A stretch of DNA of 64,000 nt. Source: Streptomyces spongiicola. GTDB taxonomy: Bacteria; Actinomycetota; Actinomycetes; Streptomycetales; Streptomycetaceae. The position numbers and the translations under genes are program-made. This document shows, one piece after another, positions 8,452-18,491 of this stretch. The stretch is from NCBI RefSeq assembly GCF_003122365.1, contig NZ_CP029254.1:1565001-1629000 (forward strand), read 5' to 3'. The notes under the pieces were generated by a model. It was not told the origin of the DNA. It searched no databases and saw only the letters and a list, made by a program, of their open reading frames with translations. The first letter of the stretch is position 1; the number at the start of each line of letters is the position of its first letter.

Positions 8452-11400
8452 ATGACAACCCTCGAGTCCCAGGGCTCCATACCCGGGCCCAGACGTGTGG
8501 CACGGGTCGCCGCCGCCGCAGGCCTCGTGGCCGCGCTGGTGGCCACCGGCGCCGCCCCCGCCTTCGCGGCCACCTCGGTGGACGATCCTCCGGCCCGCGG
8601 CCCGGTCAAGAGCGCCGAGCCGCCCGCCGACAAGCTCGGCGAGGCCGATGCCCGGCTCCTCGCCGAAGCCGAGGCGAAGGGCCAGAAGACCGTCACCGTG
8701 ATGGTCGCCACCGTTCCCGGCCAGACCGGGCAGGTCGCCGGTCAGCTGGGCGCCGTCGCCGGCGCCGTCGTCGGCCAGCGGGACGACAAGCTCGGCTACG
8801 TGCGGGCCACGCTCCCCACCGGCAGGGCGAAGAGCGCCCTCGGCAAGGCCGGTGAACTCGACACGGTCCAGGGGATGGACCTCCAGCGCGAGATCAGGCT
8901 GGACGATCCGAGGCCGGACGCGGGCGCCAGGGGTACCGCTTCCGCCGCCTCGGCATCGGCCGCCTACCCGGGGCCGGGCAGGAAGACCAAGGCGAAGAAC
9001 CCGTACAACCCGTCCCACGAGACGGGTGCCGTGGAGTTCGTCGAGGACCACCCGCGGGCCGACGGCCGCGGTGTGACCATCGGCATCCTCGACTCCGGGA
9101 TCGACCTCGGCCACCCGGCCCTGCAGAAGACCACCACCGGCGAGCGCAAGATCGTCGACTGGGTGACCGCGACCGACCCGGCCACGGACGGCGACGGCAC
9201 CTGGCGGCGGATGGACACCGGCGTGACCGGTCCCGTGTTCACCGTGGGCGACCGCAGCTGGAAGGCGCCGGCCGGCGAGCACCGGTTCAGCGTCTTCGAG
9301 GAGCGGGCCACCCTCGGCGGCGACATGGCCGGGGACCTGAACCGCGACGGCGACACCACCGACAAGTGGGGCGTCCTGTACGACGCCGCCGCCGGTACGG
9401 TCCGCGTGGACCTGGACGACGACGCCGACTTCACCGACGAAGTCGCGATGAAGCCGTACAAGGACGGCCACCGGTTCGGCTACTTCGGCACCGACGACCC
9501 CGCCACCGAGATCGCCGAGCGCATCCCGTTCGTGGTGGAGATCCGCAAGGACGTCGAGTTCGAGGCCGGGAAGTTCTCCGACTACGTCAACATCGGCGTC
9601 GTCGAGGGCTCGCACGGCACCCATGTGGCCGGTATCGCCGCCGCCAACGGCCTCTTCGGCGGCCGGATGAGCGGTGCGGCGCCCGGCGCCAAGCTGGTCT
9701 CGTCGCGCGCCTGCACCTGGAGCGGCGGCTGCACCAACATCGCGCTGCTCGAGGGCATGCGGGACCTGGTCGTCAACCGCGGTGTGGACATCGTCAACAT
9801 GTCCATCGGCGGTCTGCCCGCGCTGAACTACGACGACAGCGAGCGCGGCGACGACGCCGACAACGCGCGCGCCCTGCTCTACAACCGCCTGATCGACACC
9901 TACGGCGTCCAGCTGGTCATCTCGGCCGGCAACTCGGGCCCCGGCGTCAACACGATCGGCGACCCGGCCCTGGCCAACAAGGTCGTCTCGGTCGGCGCGG
10001 CCGTCTCCCGCAGCACCTGGGCCGCCAACTACGGCTCGCAGGTCGCGAAGCGGTACAACATGTTCAACTTCTCCTCCCGCGGCCCGACGGAGAACGGCGG
10101 CTTCACGCCGACGATCACCGCACCCGGCGCGTCGGTCAACACGATCCCGACCTGGCAGGCGGGCGCCCCGGTGCCCGAGGCCGGCTACAGCCTGCCTGCG
10201 GGCTACGGCATGCTGAACGGCACCTCGATGTCCGCGCCGCAGGCGACGGGCGCCAGCGCGCTGCTCATCTCCGCCGCCAAGCAGCGTCGCCTGGAACTCT
10301 CCCCGCTCACCCTGCGGACCGCGCTGACCAGCACCGCCAAGCGGATCGCCGGGGTGAAGGCACACGAGCAGGGCGCGGGCCTGATCGACGTCGAGGAGGC
10401 GTGGGAGTCCATCCGGGACGGCGCCACCGCCCACTCGTACACAGTGAAGGCACCGGTCGACACCGCGCTCGACCACCTGCTGAAGCCGGAGGCGGGCTTC
10501 GGCGCCGGCGTCTACGACCGCGACGGCGGGCTGAAGCCCGGCCAGCGCAGGACGTACGACGTCACCATCACGCGCACGAGCGGCCCGAACCGGCCGATCG
10601 AGCACGAGCTGGACCTGCGCAACAACGACGGCACGTTCCGCATCGTCGGCGACGACGAGGTGGACCTGCCGCTGAACCGGCCGGTCACGGTGAAGGTGCA
10701 GGCCAAGGCCGGCTCCACCGGCGTGCACAGCGCCATCCTGGAGCTGGACGACGAGCGCACCGAAGGCGTCGACAAGCAGATCCTCACCACCGTGGTCGCC
10801 TCCAGCGAACTGGTGAAGCCCGGCTACTCCCACTCCGCCAAGGGGTCGGTGCAGCGCAACGGCTTCACGTCCCACTTCGTCACGGTGCCGGAGGGCACCA
10901 GGACGCTGGAGGTCGCGCTCGGCGGTCTCGCCGCGGGCAGCCAGACCCGGTTCATCTCGATCCACCCCTACGGCGTGGCCGTCGAGAGCACCGCGTCCAC
11001 CGTCTGCTACGCGAACTACGTCAACCCGGCCAACACCTGCCGCCCGGACGCGCGCTCCTACGCCGACCCGCAGCCGGGCGTCTGGGAGATCGAGGTCGAG
11101 TCGCGGCGCACCTCCCCGGTGCTGGACAACCCGTTCACGCTGGACGTCACGCTGCTCGGCGCCACCTTCGACCCGGCGGTGAAGACCCTGCCGGAGGCGG
11201 AGGTCGGCACGCCTGCGGAGGTCGACTGGCGGGTCACCAATGACGCCGCCGCGCTGGAGGGCAGGCTGAAGGGCGGCTCGCTCGGCTCCGCGAAGACGGC
11301 GGCGCCGACCATCGCGCAGGACGAGCGCCAGGTGTCCACGGTCACCATCGGCGCCGGCGTCGAGCGGCTGGACGTGGTCATCGGGAACACCTCCGACAAG

Positions 11401-11784
11401 GGTGCCGACCTGGACCTCGCGGTCCTCAAGGACGGCCGCCTCGTCGGCCAGTCCGCGGACGGCGACTCCGAGGAGTCGGTGTCTCTGACCAACCCGGCCG
11501 CGGGCACCTACACGATCCTCGTCGACGGCTACGCGGTGGCGCCCGGCGGCACCACGTACGACTACAAGGACGTGTACTTCTCGTCGGCGCTCGGCACCGT
11601 CGAGGTCGACGAGTCGAAGACGGTCTCGCTGGCCAACGGCGCGAGCGCGCAGGTCTCCGCCGAGGTGAAGGTGGCCGGTGCCGCGCCCGAGGGCCGCCGC
11701 TTCTTCGGCGAGGTCCGGCTGGTGAACGCGCGCGGCACCGCCGCGGGCACCGGCAGCGTGGTGATCGAGAAGGTCGTCCCGTAG
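8452..11784 (+). CDS. Large secreted S8 (subtilisin-family) serine peptidase
   Basis: An 1110-residue exported protease. A twin-arginine-free signal peptide with a hydrophobic core (VAAAAGLVAALVATGAAPAFA) should be cut near residue 38, before ATSVDD. The catalytic triad is Asp214 (ILDSGIDLGH), His391 (SHGTHVAG) and Ser592 (NGTSMSAPQ), with the oxyanion Asn in SAGNSGPG. About 175 residues separate Asp and His, much more than in subtilisin, so a large insertion domain sits there. The C-terminal half contains beta-rich domains of the type that bind substrate or wall. The second ATG at 8452 is preferred to 8446, because AGGG then sits 6 bases upstream. It probably feeds peptides to the cytosolic aminopeptidases encoded nearby. 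Confidence 0.92.
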   Translation: MTTLESQGSIPGPRRVARVAAAAGLVAALVATGAAPAFAATSVDDPPARGPVKSAEPPADKLGEADARLLAEAEAKGQKTVTVMVATVPGQTGQVAGQLGAVAGAVVGQRDDKLGYVRATLPTGRAKSALGKAGELDTVQGMDLQREIRLDDPRPDAGARGTASAASASAAYPGPGRKTKAKNPYNPSHETGAVEFVEDHPRADGRGVTIGILDSGIDLGHPALQKTTTGERKIVDWVTATDPATDGDGTWRRMDTGVTGPVFTVGDRSWKAPAGEHRFSVFEERATLGGDMAGDLNRDGDTTDKWGVLYDAAAGTVRVDLDDDADFTDEVAMKPYKDGHRFGYFGTDDPATEIAERIPFVVEIRKDVEFEAGKFSDYVNIGVVEGSHGTHVAGIAAANGLFGGRMSGAAPGAKLVSSRACTWSGGCTNIALLEGMRDLVVNRGVDIVNMSIGGLPALNYDDSERGDDADNARALLYNRLIDTYGVQLVISAGNSGPGVNTIGDPALANKVVSVGAAVSRSTWAANYGSQVAKRYNMFNFSSRGPTENGGFTPTITAPGASVNTIPTWQAGAPVPEAGYSLPAGYGMLNGTSMSAPQATGASALLISAAKQRRLELSPLTLRTALTSTAKRIAGVKAHEQGAGLIDVEEAWESIRDGATAHSYTVKAPVDTALDHLLKPEAGFGAGVYDRDGGLKPGQRRTYDVTITRTSGPNRPIEHELDLRNNDGTFRIVGDDEVDLPLNRPVTVKVQAKAGSTGVHSAILELDDERTEGVDKQILTTVVASSELVKPGYSHSAKGSVQRNGFTSHFVTVPEGTRTLEVALGGLAAGSQTRFISIHPYGVAVESTASTVCYANYVNPANTCRPDARSYADPQPGVWEIEVESRRTSPVLDNPFTLDVTLLGATFDPAVKTLPEAEVGTPAEVDWRVTNDAAALEGRLKGGSLGSAKTAAPTIAQDERQVSTVTIGAGVERLDVVIGNTSDKGADLDLAVLKDGRLVGQSADGDSEESVSLTNPAAGTYTILVDGYAVAPGGTTYDYKDVYFSSALGTVEVDESKTVSLANGASAQVSAEVKVAGAAPEGRRFFGEVRLVNARGTAAGTGSVVIEKVVP

Positions 11785-13017
<1,233 letters not shown>

Positions 13018-13033
13018 TCCGCCCGGGGCCACC

Positions 13034-13076
13034 GCGGGGCGGGGTCGCGTGCCGGGCGCACGGGACCCCGCCCCGC
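13034..13076 (+). terminator. Hairpin after asd
   Basis: A perfect 13-bp stem (13034-13046 with 13064-13076) with a 17-base loop starts 17 bp after the asd stop codon. Confidence 0.7.
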
Positions 13077-13237
13077 CGTCGTGCGCCCCCCGCCCCACCG
13101 TCGTACGCCCCCCGTCTCCCGCCCGGGGAGTCCGCCCCGGGGAGGGTGCCCCGGGGGACGGGCGGGCCGCGGGTGGCCCGTGGAAGGATGAGCCGGAACG
13201 TCGCATACCGAGGACGCAGAAACGAGGAGATGACCGG

Positions 13238-15808
13238 GTGCCTGGCACAAACCTGACCCGCGAAGAGGCACAGGCGCGGGCGCGCCTGATCACCGTTGAC
13301 TCGTACGAGATCGACCTCGATCTCACCGGGGCGCAGGAGGGCGGCACCTACCGGTCCGCGACCACCGTGCGCTTCGACTCCGCCGAGCACGGCGCGGAGA
13401 CCTTCATCGACCTGGTGGCCCCCGCGGTGCACGAGGTCGTGCTGAACGGCCGGCCCCAGGACGTGGCCGCGGTCTTCCGGGACTCGCGGATCGCCCTGCG
13501 GCATCTTCACGAGGGCCCGAACGAGCTGACCGTCGTCGCGGACTGCGCGTACACCAACACGGGCGAGGGCCTGCACCGGTTCGTCGACCCGGTGGACCGG
13601 CAGGCCTACCTCTACACCCAGTTCGAGGTTCCGGACGCCCGCCGGGTGTTCGCCAACTTCGAGCAGCCCGACCTGAAGGCCACGTTCCGGTTCACCGTGA
13701 GGGCGCCGGAGGGCTGGAGCGTGGTCTCCAACTCGCCGACTCCGGAGCCCAGGGACAACGTCTGGCACTTCGAGCCGACCCCGCGGATCTCCACGTACAT
13801 CACCGCCCTGATCGTCGGCCCGTACCACTCCGTCCACAGCTCCTACGAGAAGGACGGGCAGAGCGTCCCGCTCGGCATCTACTGCCGCCCGTCGCTGGCC
13901 GAGTTCCTGGACGCCGACGCGATCTTCGAGGTCACCCGGCAGGGCTTCGACTGGTTCCAGGAGAAGTTCGACTACGCCTACCCGTTCGCCAAGTACGACC
14001 AGCTCTTCGTACCCGAGTTCAACGCGGGCGCGATGGAGAACGCGGGCGCGGTGACCATCCGCGACCAGTACGTGTTCCGCTCGAAGGTGACGGACGCGGC
14101 GTACGAGACGCGCGCCGAGACCATCCTGCACGAGCTGGCGCACATGTGGTTCGGCGACCTGGTCACCATGGAGTGGTGGAACGACCTGTGGCTCAACGAG
14201 TCGTTCGCCACCTACACGTCGGTGGCCTGCCAGGCGCACGCGCCCGGCTCGAAGTGGCCGCACGCGTGGACGACGTTCGCCAACTCGATGAAGACCTGGG
14301 CGTACCGGCAGGACCAGCTCCCGTCCACGCACCCGATCATGGCCGAGATCGGCGACCTGGACGACGTGCTCGTCAACTTCGACGGGATCACCTACGCCAA
14401 GGGCGCCTCGGTGCTGAAGCAGCTCGTCGCCTACGTCGGCACCGACGAGTTCTTCCGCGGCGTACAGGCCTACTTCAAGCGGCACGCCTTCGGCAACACC
14501 CGGCTGACCGATCTGCTGACCGCGCTGGAGGAGACCAGCGGACGCGATCTGAAGACCTGGTCCGGGGCCTGGCTGGAGACCGCCGGCATCAACGTCCTGC
14601 GGCCGGTGGTGGACACCGACGCGGCCGGGACGATCACCTCCTTCGCGGTGAAGCAGGAGGCCCCGGCGCTGCCGGCGGGCGCGAAGGGCGAGCCGGTGCT
14701 GCGCCCGCACCGCATCGCCATCGGCGCCTACGACCTGGACGGGGCCGGGCGGCTGGTGCGCACCCACCGCGTCGAGCTGGACGTCGACGGCGAGTTCACC
14801 GCCGTGCCCGAACTCGTGGGCAAGCCCCGTCCGGCGGTGGTGCTGCTCAACGACGACGACCTGACGTACACCAAGGTCCGTCTCGACGAGGAGTCGCTCA
14901 GGACCGTCACCGAGCACCTGGGCGACTTCACCGACTCGCTGCCGCGGGCGCTGTGCTGGGCGTCGGCGTGGGACATGACCCGCGACGGCGAGCTGCCCGC
15001 CCGCGACTACCTGTCGCTGGTGCTGTCGGGCATCGGCAGGGAGTCGGACATCGGCGTGGTGCAGTCGCTGCACCGGCAGGTGAAGCTCGCCCTCGACCTG
15101 TACGCGGCACCTCAGTGGCGCGAGACGGGGCTGACCCGGTGGACCGACGCGACGCTGGCGCATCTGCGCGCGGCGGACCCGGGCAGCGACCACCAGCTGG
15201 CGTGGGCGCGGGCGTTCGCGGCGACCGCCCGCACCCCGCAGCAGCTGGACCTGCTCCAGGCGCTGCTGGAGGACCGGGACTCGGTCGAGGGCCTGGCCGT
15301 GGACACGGAACTGCGCTGGGCGTTCGTGGAGCGGCTGGCGGCGACCGGGGTCTACGACGAGGAGGAGATCGCCGCCGAGCTGGAGCGGGACCGCACGGCC
15401 GCCGGTGAGCGGCACGCGGCGACGGCCCGGGCGGCCCGTCCGACGCCGGAGGCCAAGGCCGAGGCCTGGGAGTCGGTCGTCGGGTCCGGCGAGCTGCCGA
15501 ACGCGGTGCAGGAGGCGGTCATCGGCGGGTTCGTCCAGACCGACCAGCGCGAGCTGCTCGCCCCGTACACGGAGAAGTACTTCGCGGCGGTCAAGGGCGT
15601 ATGGGAGTCGCGTTCCCACGAGATCGCCCAGCAGATCGCGGTGGGCCTCTACCCGGCGCTCCAGGTGTCGGGCCAGACGCTGGACGCGACGGACGGATGG
15701 CTGGACTCGGCCGGCCCGAACGCGGCGCTGCGCCGGCTCGTACTCGAGTCCCGCGCCGGTGTCGAGCGGGCCCTGAAGGCCCGGGCGGCGGACGCGGCGG
15801 CGTCCTGA
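13238..15808 (+). CDS. pepN: Aminopeptidase N (M1 family)
   Basis: An 856-residue zinc aminopeptidase and the closer match of the two in this window to the housekeeping streptomycete PepN. It lacks a signal peptide and should act on cytosolic peptides. GAMEN starts at residue 264, the zinc motif HELAH spans 298-302, and the third ligand glutamate is in WLNESFATY. The GTG at 13238 follows GAGGAG with an 8-base gap, giving the N-terminus VPGTNLTREEAQARA, the same plan as the paralogue at 4238. The two proteins align through their whole length and must derive from one duplication. A hairpin follows the gene, and the next gene is again a secreted subtilase. Confidence 0.96.
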   Translation: MPGTNLTREEAQARARLITVDSYEIDLDLTGAQEGGTYRSATTVRFDSAEHGAETFIDLVAPAVHEVVLNGRPQDVAAVFRDSRIALRHLHEGPNELTVVADCAYTNTGEGLHRFVDPVDRQAYLYTQFEVPDARRVFANFEQPDLKATFRFTVRAPEGWSVVSNSPTPEPRDNVWHFEPTPRISTYITALIVGPYHSVHSSYEKDGQSVPLGIYCRPSLAEFLDADAIFEVTRQGFDWFQEKFDYAYPFAKYDQLFVPEFNAGAMENAGAVTIRDQYVFRSKVTDAAYETRAETILHELAHMWFGDLVTMEWWNDLWLNESFATYTSVACQAHAPGSKWPHAWTTFANSMKTWAYRQDQLPSTHPIMAEIGDLDDVLVNFDGITYAKGASVLKQLVAYVGTDEFFRGVQAYFKRHAFGNTRLTDLLTALEETSGRDLKTWSGAWLETAGINVLRPVVDTDAAGTITSFAVKQEAPALPAGAKGEPVLRPHRIAIGAYDLDGAGRLVRTHRVELDVDGEFTAVPELVGKPRPAVVLLNDDDLTYTKVRLDEESLRTVTEHLGDFTDSLPRALCWASAWDMTRDGELPARDYLSLVLSGIGRESDIGVVQSLHRQVKLALDLYAAPQWRETGLTRWTDATLAHLRAADPGSDHQLAWARAFAATARTPQQLDLLQALLEDRDSVEGLAVDTELRWAFVERLAATGVYDEEEIAAELERDRTAAGERHAATARAARPTPEAKAEAWESVVGSGELPNAVQEAVIGGFVQTDQRELLAPYTEKYFAAVKGVWESRSHEIAQQIAVGLYPALQVSGQTLDATDGWLDSAGPNAALRRLVLESRAGVERALKARAADAAAS

Positions 15809-15843
15809 CCCGCGGGGCCGCGAGCCCCGTACGGCGCGTATGA

Positions 15844-15878
15844 GGGCGCCCCGGACCCGCGATGGTTCCGGGGCGCCC
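15844..15878 (+). terminator. Hairpin after pepN
   Basis: GGGCGCCCCGGA (15844-15855) pairs perfectly with 15867-15878 around an 11-base loop. Confidence 0.75.
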
Positions 15879-15900
15879 CCGCGCATGCCCGCCGGGCCCC

Positions 15901-15975
15901 GCGAGCGGCCCGTGCCGCGTGTGGCCATCCGCGGGCGGCCCGTGCCGCGTGTGGCCATCCGCCGGCGGCCCGTGC
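15901..15975. repeat. 30-bp tandem repeat, about 2.5 copies
   Basis: Two 30-bp units (15901-15930 and 15931-15960) differ at one position, and a third partial unit follows. The sequence reads in two frames as Arg/Pro/Val-rich peptide but has no start with a ribosome site. It fills the spacer between pepN and the second protease. Confidence 0.8.
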
Positions 15976-16123
15976 GCGACCGGGACCTGTTCGGCGCCGC
16001 GGCCCCGGCAGTCGGGGGAGATCCGTGCCCCCGGACGGGCGATCGGCTGACAAGGACTCAAGCGGGGGCGCGGCCGGGTCGAGAAACGGTGATGTGATCA
16101 TCGTCGACCGGATGGGAGTGTCC

Positions 16124-17377
16124 ATGCGACTGTTCGCGCGCCGCGCCGTCACCGCACTGCTGCTCGCCGTGGCCGCGGCGGCCCCCGGAGCGGCGGCGGA
16201 GGCGGATACGGAAGGGCCGGCCCCCGCCCCGCTGTACCGGTCGTCCCAGCCGGTGAAGGGCAGCTACATCGTCTCCCTCCGGGAAGGCGCCGACCCGGCC
16301 GCGGTCGCCCGGGACGCGGGTGTGAAGCGCAGGTACACCTACAACCGGGCCATGCGCGGGTTCTCCGCGACGCTGAACGCGGCCCAGCTCGACACCCTGC
16401 GGCTCGCACCGGGCGTGGTGGCCGTCGAGGAGGACGCGCGGGTCTTCGCGCGCCGGCTCCCCCCGGAGCCGCGTGTCCCGTCCGCGGACCGGCTCCCCGA
16501 CCGGCTCCCGGACCGGCTCCCGGACCGGGGCGGTGCCGGGATGCTCCGCCGGCAGGCCGCGAGCTGGGGACTCGACCGCGCGGACCAGCGGGCCCTGCCG
16601 CTGGACGGGCGGTTCACCGCGGCGTCGAAGGGCTGGGGCGTCACCGTCTACATCGTCGACACCGGGATCGACTACGGTCACAGCGAGTTCGGCGGCCGCG
16701 CGGTGTCCGGTTTCGACGCCGTCGGCGACGGCCGCCGCGGCCGGGACTGCGAGGGCCACGGCACCCATGTCGCGGGGACGGTGGCGGGGACGGAGTACGG
16801 GGTGGCTCCACAGGCCCATGTGGTCAGCGTCCGGGTGCTCGACTGCGCGGGTGAGGGGGCCTGGTCCGGAATCATCGCGGGCCTCGACTGGGTGGCGAAG
16901 AACGCCCGGCACCCCGCCGTCCTGAACGCCTCCCTCGGAGGCCCCCCGTCCCCCTCCGCCAACGCCGCCGCCCGGGCCGTCTTCGACAGCGGGGTGCTGC
17001 CGGTCGTCGCGGCGGGCAACTCCGCGCAGGACGCGTGCGGGGTCTCGCCCGCGAGCGCTCCCGACGTCATGACCGTCGGTGCGACCGACACGTCGGACGC
17101 CGAGACCGGATACAGCAACTACGGCCGGTGCCTGCGGCTGTACGCCCCGGGCAGCGACATCACCTCCGCCCGGATGGGCGGTGGCGCCACGTCGATGAAC
17201 GGCACCTCGATGGCCGCGCCGCACGTGTCCGGCGTCGCCGCGCTCTACAAGGCGGCACATCCCGCGGCGAGCCCCCAGGAGGTCGCCGACTGGCTCGTCG
17301 CCCAGTCCACGAAGAACGCCGTGAGGAACATCTCCCAGGGGTCTCCGAACCGGCTCCTCTTCACCGGCGGGCTGTGA
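16124..17377 (+). CDS. Secreted S8 serine peptidase with I9 propeptide
   Basis: A 417-residue proteinase K-like subtilase. A signal peptide (residues 1 to about 23) is followed by an inhibitor-I9 type prosegment beginning GSYIVSLREGADPAAVARD and ending near VVAVEEDARVFA. The mature domain has the triad Asp179 (YIVDTGIDYGH), His215 (GHGTHVAG) and Ser362 (NGTSMAAPH). A short LPDR tandem repeat joins the propeptide to the catalytic domain and probably marks the maturation site. The ATG at 16124 is preferred because GGGAG precedes it by 5 bases; an in-frame ATG at 16112 is possible. It ends with a very stable hairpin. Role: extracellular protein degradation. Confidence 0.94.
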   Translation: MRLFARRAVTALLLAVAAAAPGAAAEADTEGPAPAPLYRSSQPVKGSYIVSLREGADPAAVARDAGVKRRYTYNRAMRGFSATLNAAQLDTLRLAPGVVAVEEDARVFARRLPPEPRVPSADRLPDRLPDRLPDRGGAGMLRRQAASWGLDRADQRALPLDGRFTAASKGWGVTVYIVDTGIDYGHSEFGGRAVSGFDAVGDGRRGRDCEGHGTHVAGTVAGTEYGVAPQAHVVSVRVLDCAGEGAWSGIIAGLDWVAKNARHPAVLNASLGGPPSPSANAAARAVFDSGVLPVVAAGNSAQDACGVSPASAPDVMTVGATDTSDAETGYSNYGRCLRLYAPGSDITSARMGGGATSMNGTSMAAPHVSGVAALYKAAHPAASPQEVADWLVAQSTKNAVRNISQGSPNRLLFTGGL

Positions 17378-17393
17378 CCCGTGCGCCCGCCGT

Positions 17394-17427
17394 CCCCTGC
17401 CGCGGGGCCGCCGCCCCGCGGCAGGGG
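17394..17427 (+). terminator. Hairpin after the second subtilase
   Basis: A perfect 14-bp stem (17394-17407 with 17414-17427) with a 6-base loop begins 17 bp after the stop codon. Its last bases touch the start of the dispersed repeat. Confidence 0.85.
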
Positions 17428-17724
17428 GGTGCCCCTATCTGTTTCGTCAACCTCGGTGGGGTTGATTCGTAGGGGTTGATGCCGGTTTTCGGGAACGCTT
17501 CGCGAAGCGGGATGTTCCTGGCGGGTCGGGTGGCTGATGGGCGGGCCGGTGGTCGGCAGGGCCGGCGTCGCGCCGGGCCGGGCGGTCGTCAGTCCCCTCA
17601 TCGGCGGTCAAGCGGTGCCCCAGGACCCGGCGGCAACACCCCCGGGTCATCCCTTCGACAGGGGGCAGACAGCCATACCGGGCCCGGAGGCCAGGCGCCC
17701 CGTTTCGGGGCCGCGAGAAAGGTA
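17424..17724 (+). repeat. Dispersed repeat, copy 1 (split by a 132-bp segment)
   Basis: Positions 17424-17534 (111 bp) and 17667-17724 (58 bp) match, in order and orientation, the two halves of the uninterrupted copy at 45309-45477. The right half differs at very few positions and the left half at roughly a dozen. The intervening 132 bp (17535-17666) has no counterpart there and is bounded by GGC on both sides. Internal features include a palindromic TTCGCGAA core and a short hairpin CCCCGTTTCGGGG. No open frame is shared with support for coding. Both copies lie downstream of a forward gene. It may be a miniature mobile element or a conserved non-coding RNA. Confidence 0.85.
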
Positions 17725-18124
17725 TCGGGGAGCGGGGCGGGCCGGTGGCACCCGACCGCGCCTCATGCCTCACGGCTCACGGCTCACGGCGACGCCCGGC
17801 GGCGGCCTCGGCGCGCCCGGCGGGGCGGGCGCGCGGAGTCGGGGTGAGGCGAGCCGGTGGCGAGGGCGGGCAGGCGGTGGCGGGGGCGAGCTGGGCGGGC
17901 CGCCGCCGGGCGGTCACGGGGCCGTGCTGAGCCAGACCGTTCGGACCGGCCGGGCCGAGCCGACCGGGCCGACCGGGCCGGGCCGACCGGGCCGGGCCGA
18001 CCGGGCCGACCGGGCCGGACCCGTCGGCGAGCGCCCGGAGGCGGGGAGTCGGAGGCGGGGGCCGGAAGCAGGGGGGCGGAGGCGGGGGTCGGAGGCGGGG
18101 GGGCCGGCCGCCTCCGCGGGAACG
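17725..18124. repeat. Low-complexity spacer with CCGACCGGG repeats
   Basis: No gene is supported. 17764-17786 repeats TCACGGC. 17945-18025 is a run of GGGCCGACC-like 9- to 12-bp units. 18040-18110 repeats GGAGGCGGGGG. Long open frames exist on both strands but consist only of Arg/Pro/Ala/Gly. Confidence 0.6.
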
Positions 18125-18168
18125 CGCGAGGGCGCCGCACGGTGTGGGTACCGTGCGGCGCCCTCGCG
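18125..18168. terminator. 19-bp perfect inverted repeat
   Basis: The arms 18125-18143 and 18150-18168 pair without mismatch around GTGGGT. It lies 60 bp beyond the stop of the reverse-strand membrane protein and is the longest perfect stem in the window. It is a terminator for that gene and malQ. Confidence 0.85.
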
Positions 18169-18228
18169 GCACACCGTGGTGCGGCGCCGCGCCCGCGGGA
18201 CCGCCGTCCCGGGCCCCGCGCCGGAGGG

Positions 18229-18471
18229 TCAGGCCTGCTTCCCGCCGGGCCGGTCGGACTTGTCGAGGACCATCACCAGGCCCGCGATCAGCACGAACAG
18301 CGCAATCGGGGCCACGACGAACAGGCCGAGCGTCCCGGCCACGCTCAGGCCGGTGCCCGGGTGGTCGCCGTCGTCGCGGGTCAGCGCGACCGCGGGGGAC
18401 GACATGAGCAGCATCATCAGCGTCGTACCGGCCGCGACGGCGCCGGTGCGCAGGGCGTTCTTCTTGTCCAC
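18229..18471 (-). CDS. Small two-helix membrane protein
   Basis: An 80-residue protein of unknown function. The N-terminus is a hydrophobic helix (TGAVAAGTTLMMLLMSSPAVA) that could be a signal peptide or anchor. An Asp/Gly-rich loop follows, then a second strong helix (GTLGLFVVAPIALFVLIAGLVMV) and a basic tail. The GTG at 18471 has no ribosome site. TACGTT (18483-18478, reverse strand) is a good -10 box ending 6 bases before the GTG, which predicts a leaderless transcript. It lies 20 bp downstream of malQ on the same strand and could also be read through from it. Such short proteins are widespread in streptomycetes and usually unstudied. Confidence 0.7.
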   Translation of the reverse strand: MDKKNALRTGAVAAGTTLMMLLMSSPAVALTRDDGDHPGTGLSVAGTLGLFVVAPIALFVLIAGLVMVLDKSDRPGGKQA

Positions 18472-18491
18472 GGTGCAAACGTAGCGAACGG

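Noticed and set aside
17537..18484. Long forward and reverse frames between the subtilase and malQ
   Set aside because: They consist only of Arg/Pro/Gly/Ala from the repeat tract, cross a 19-bp terminator and overlap the small membrane gene.
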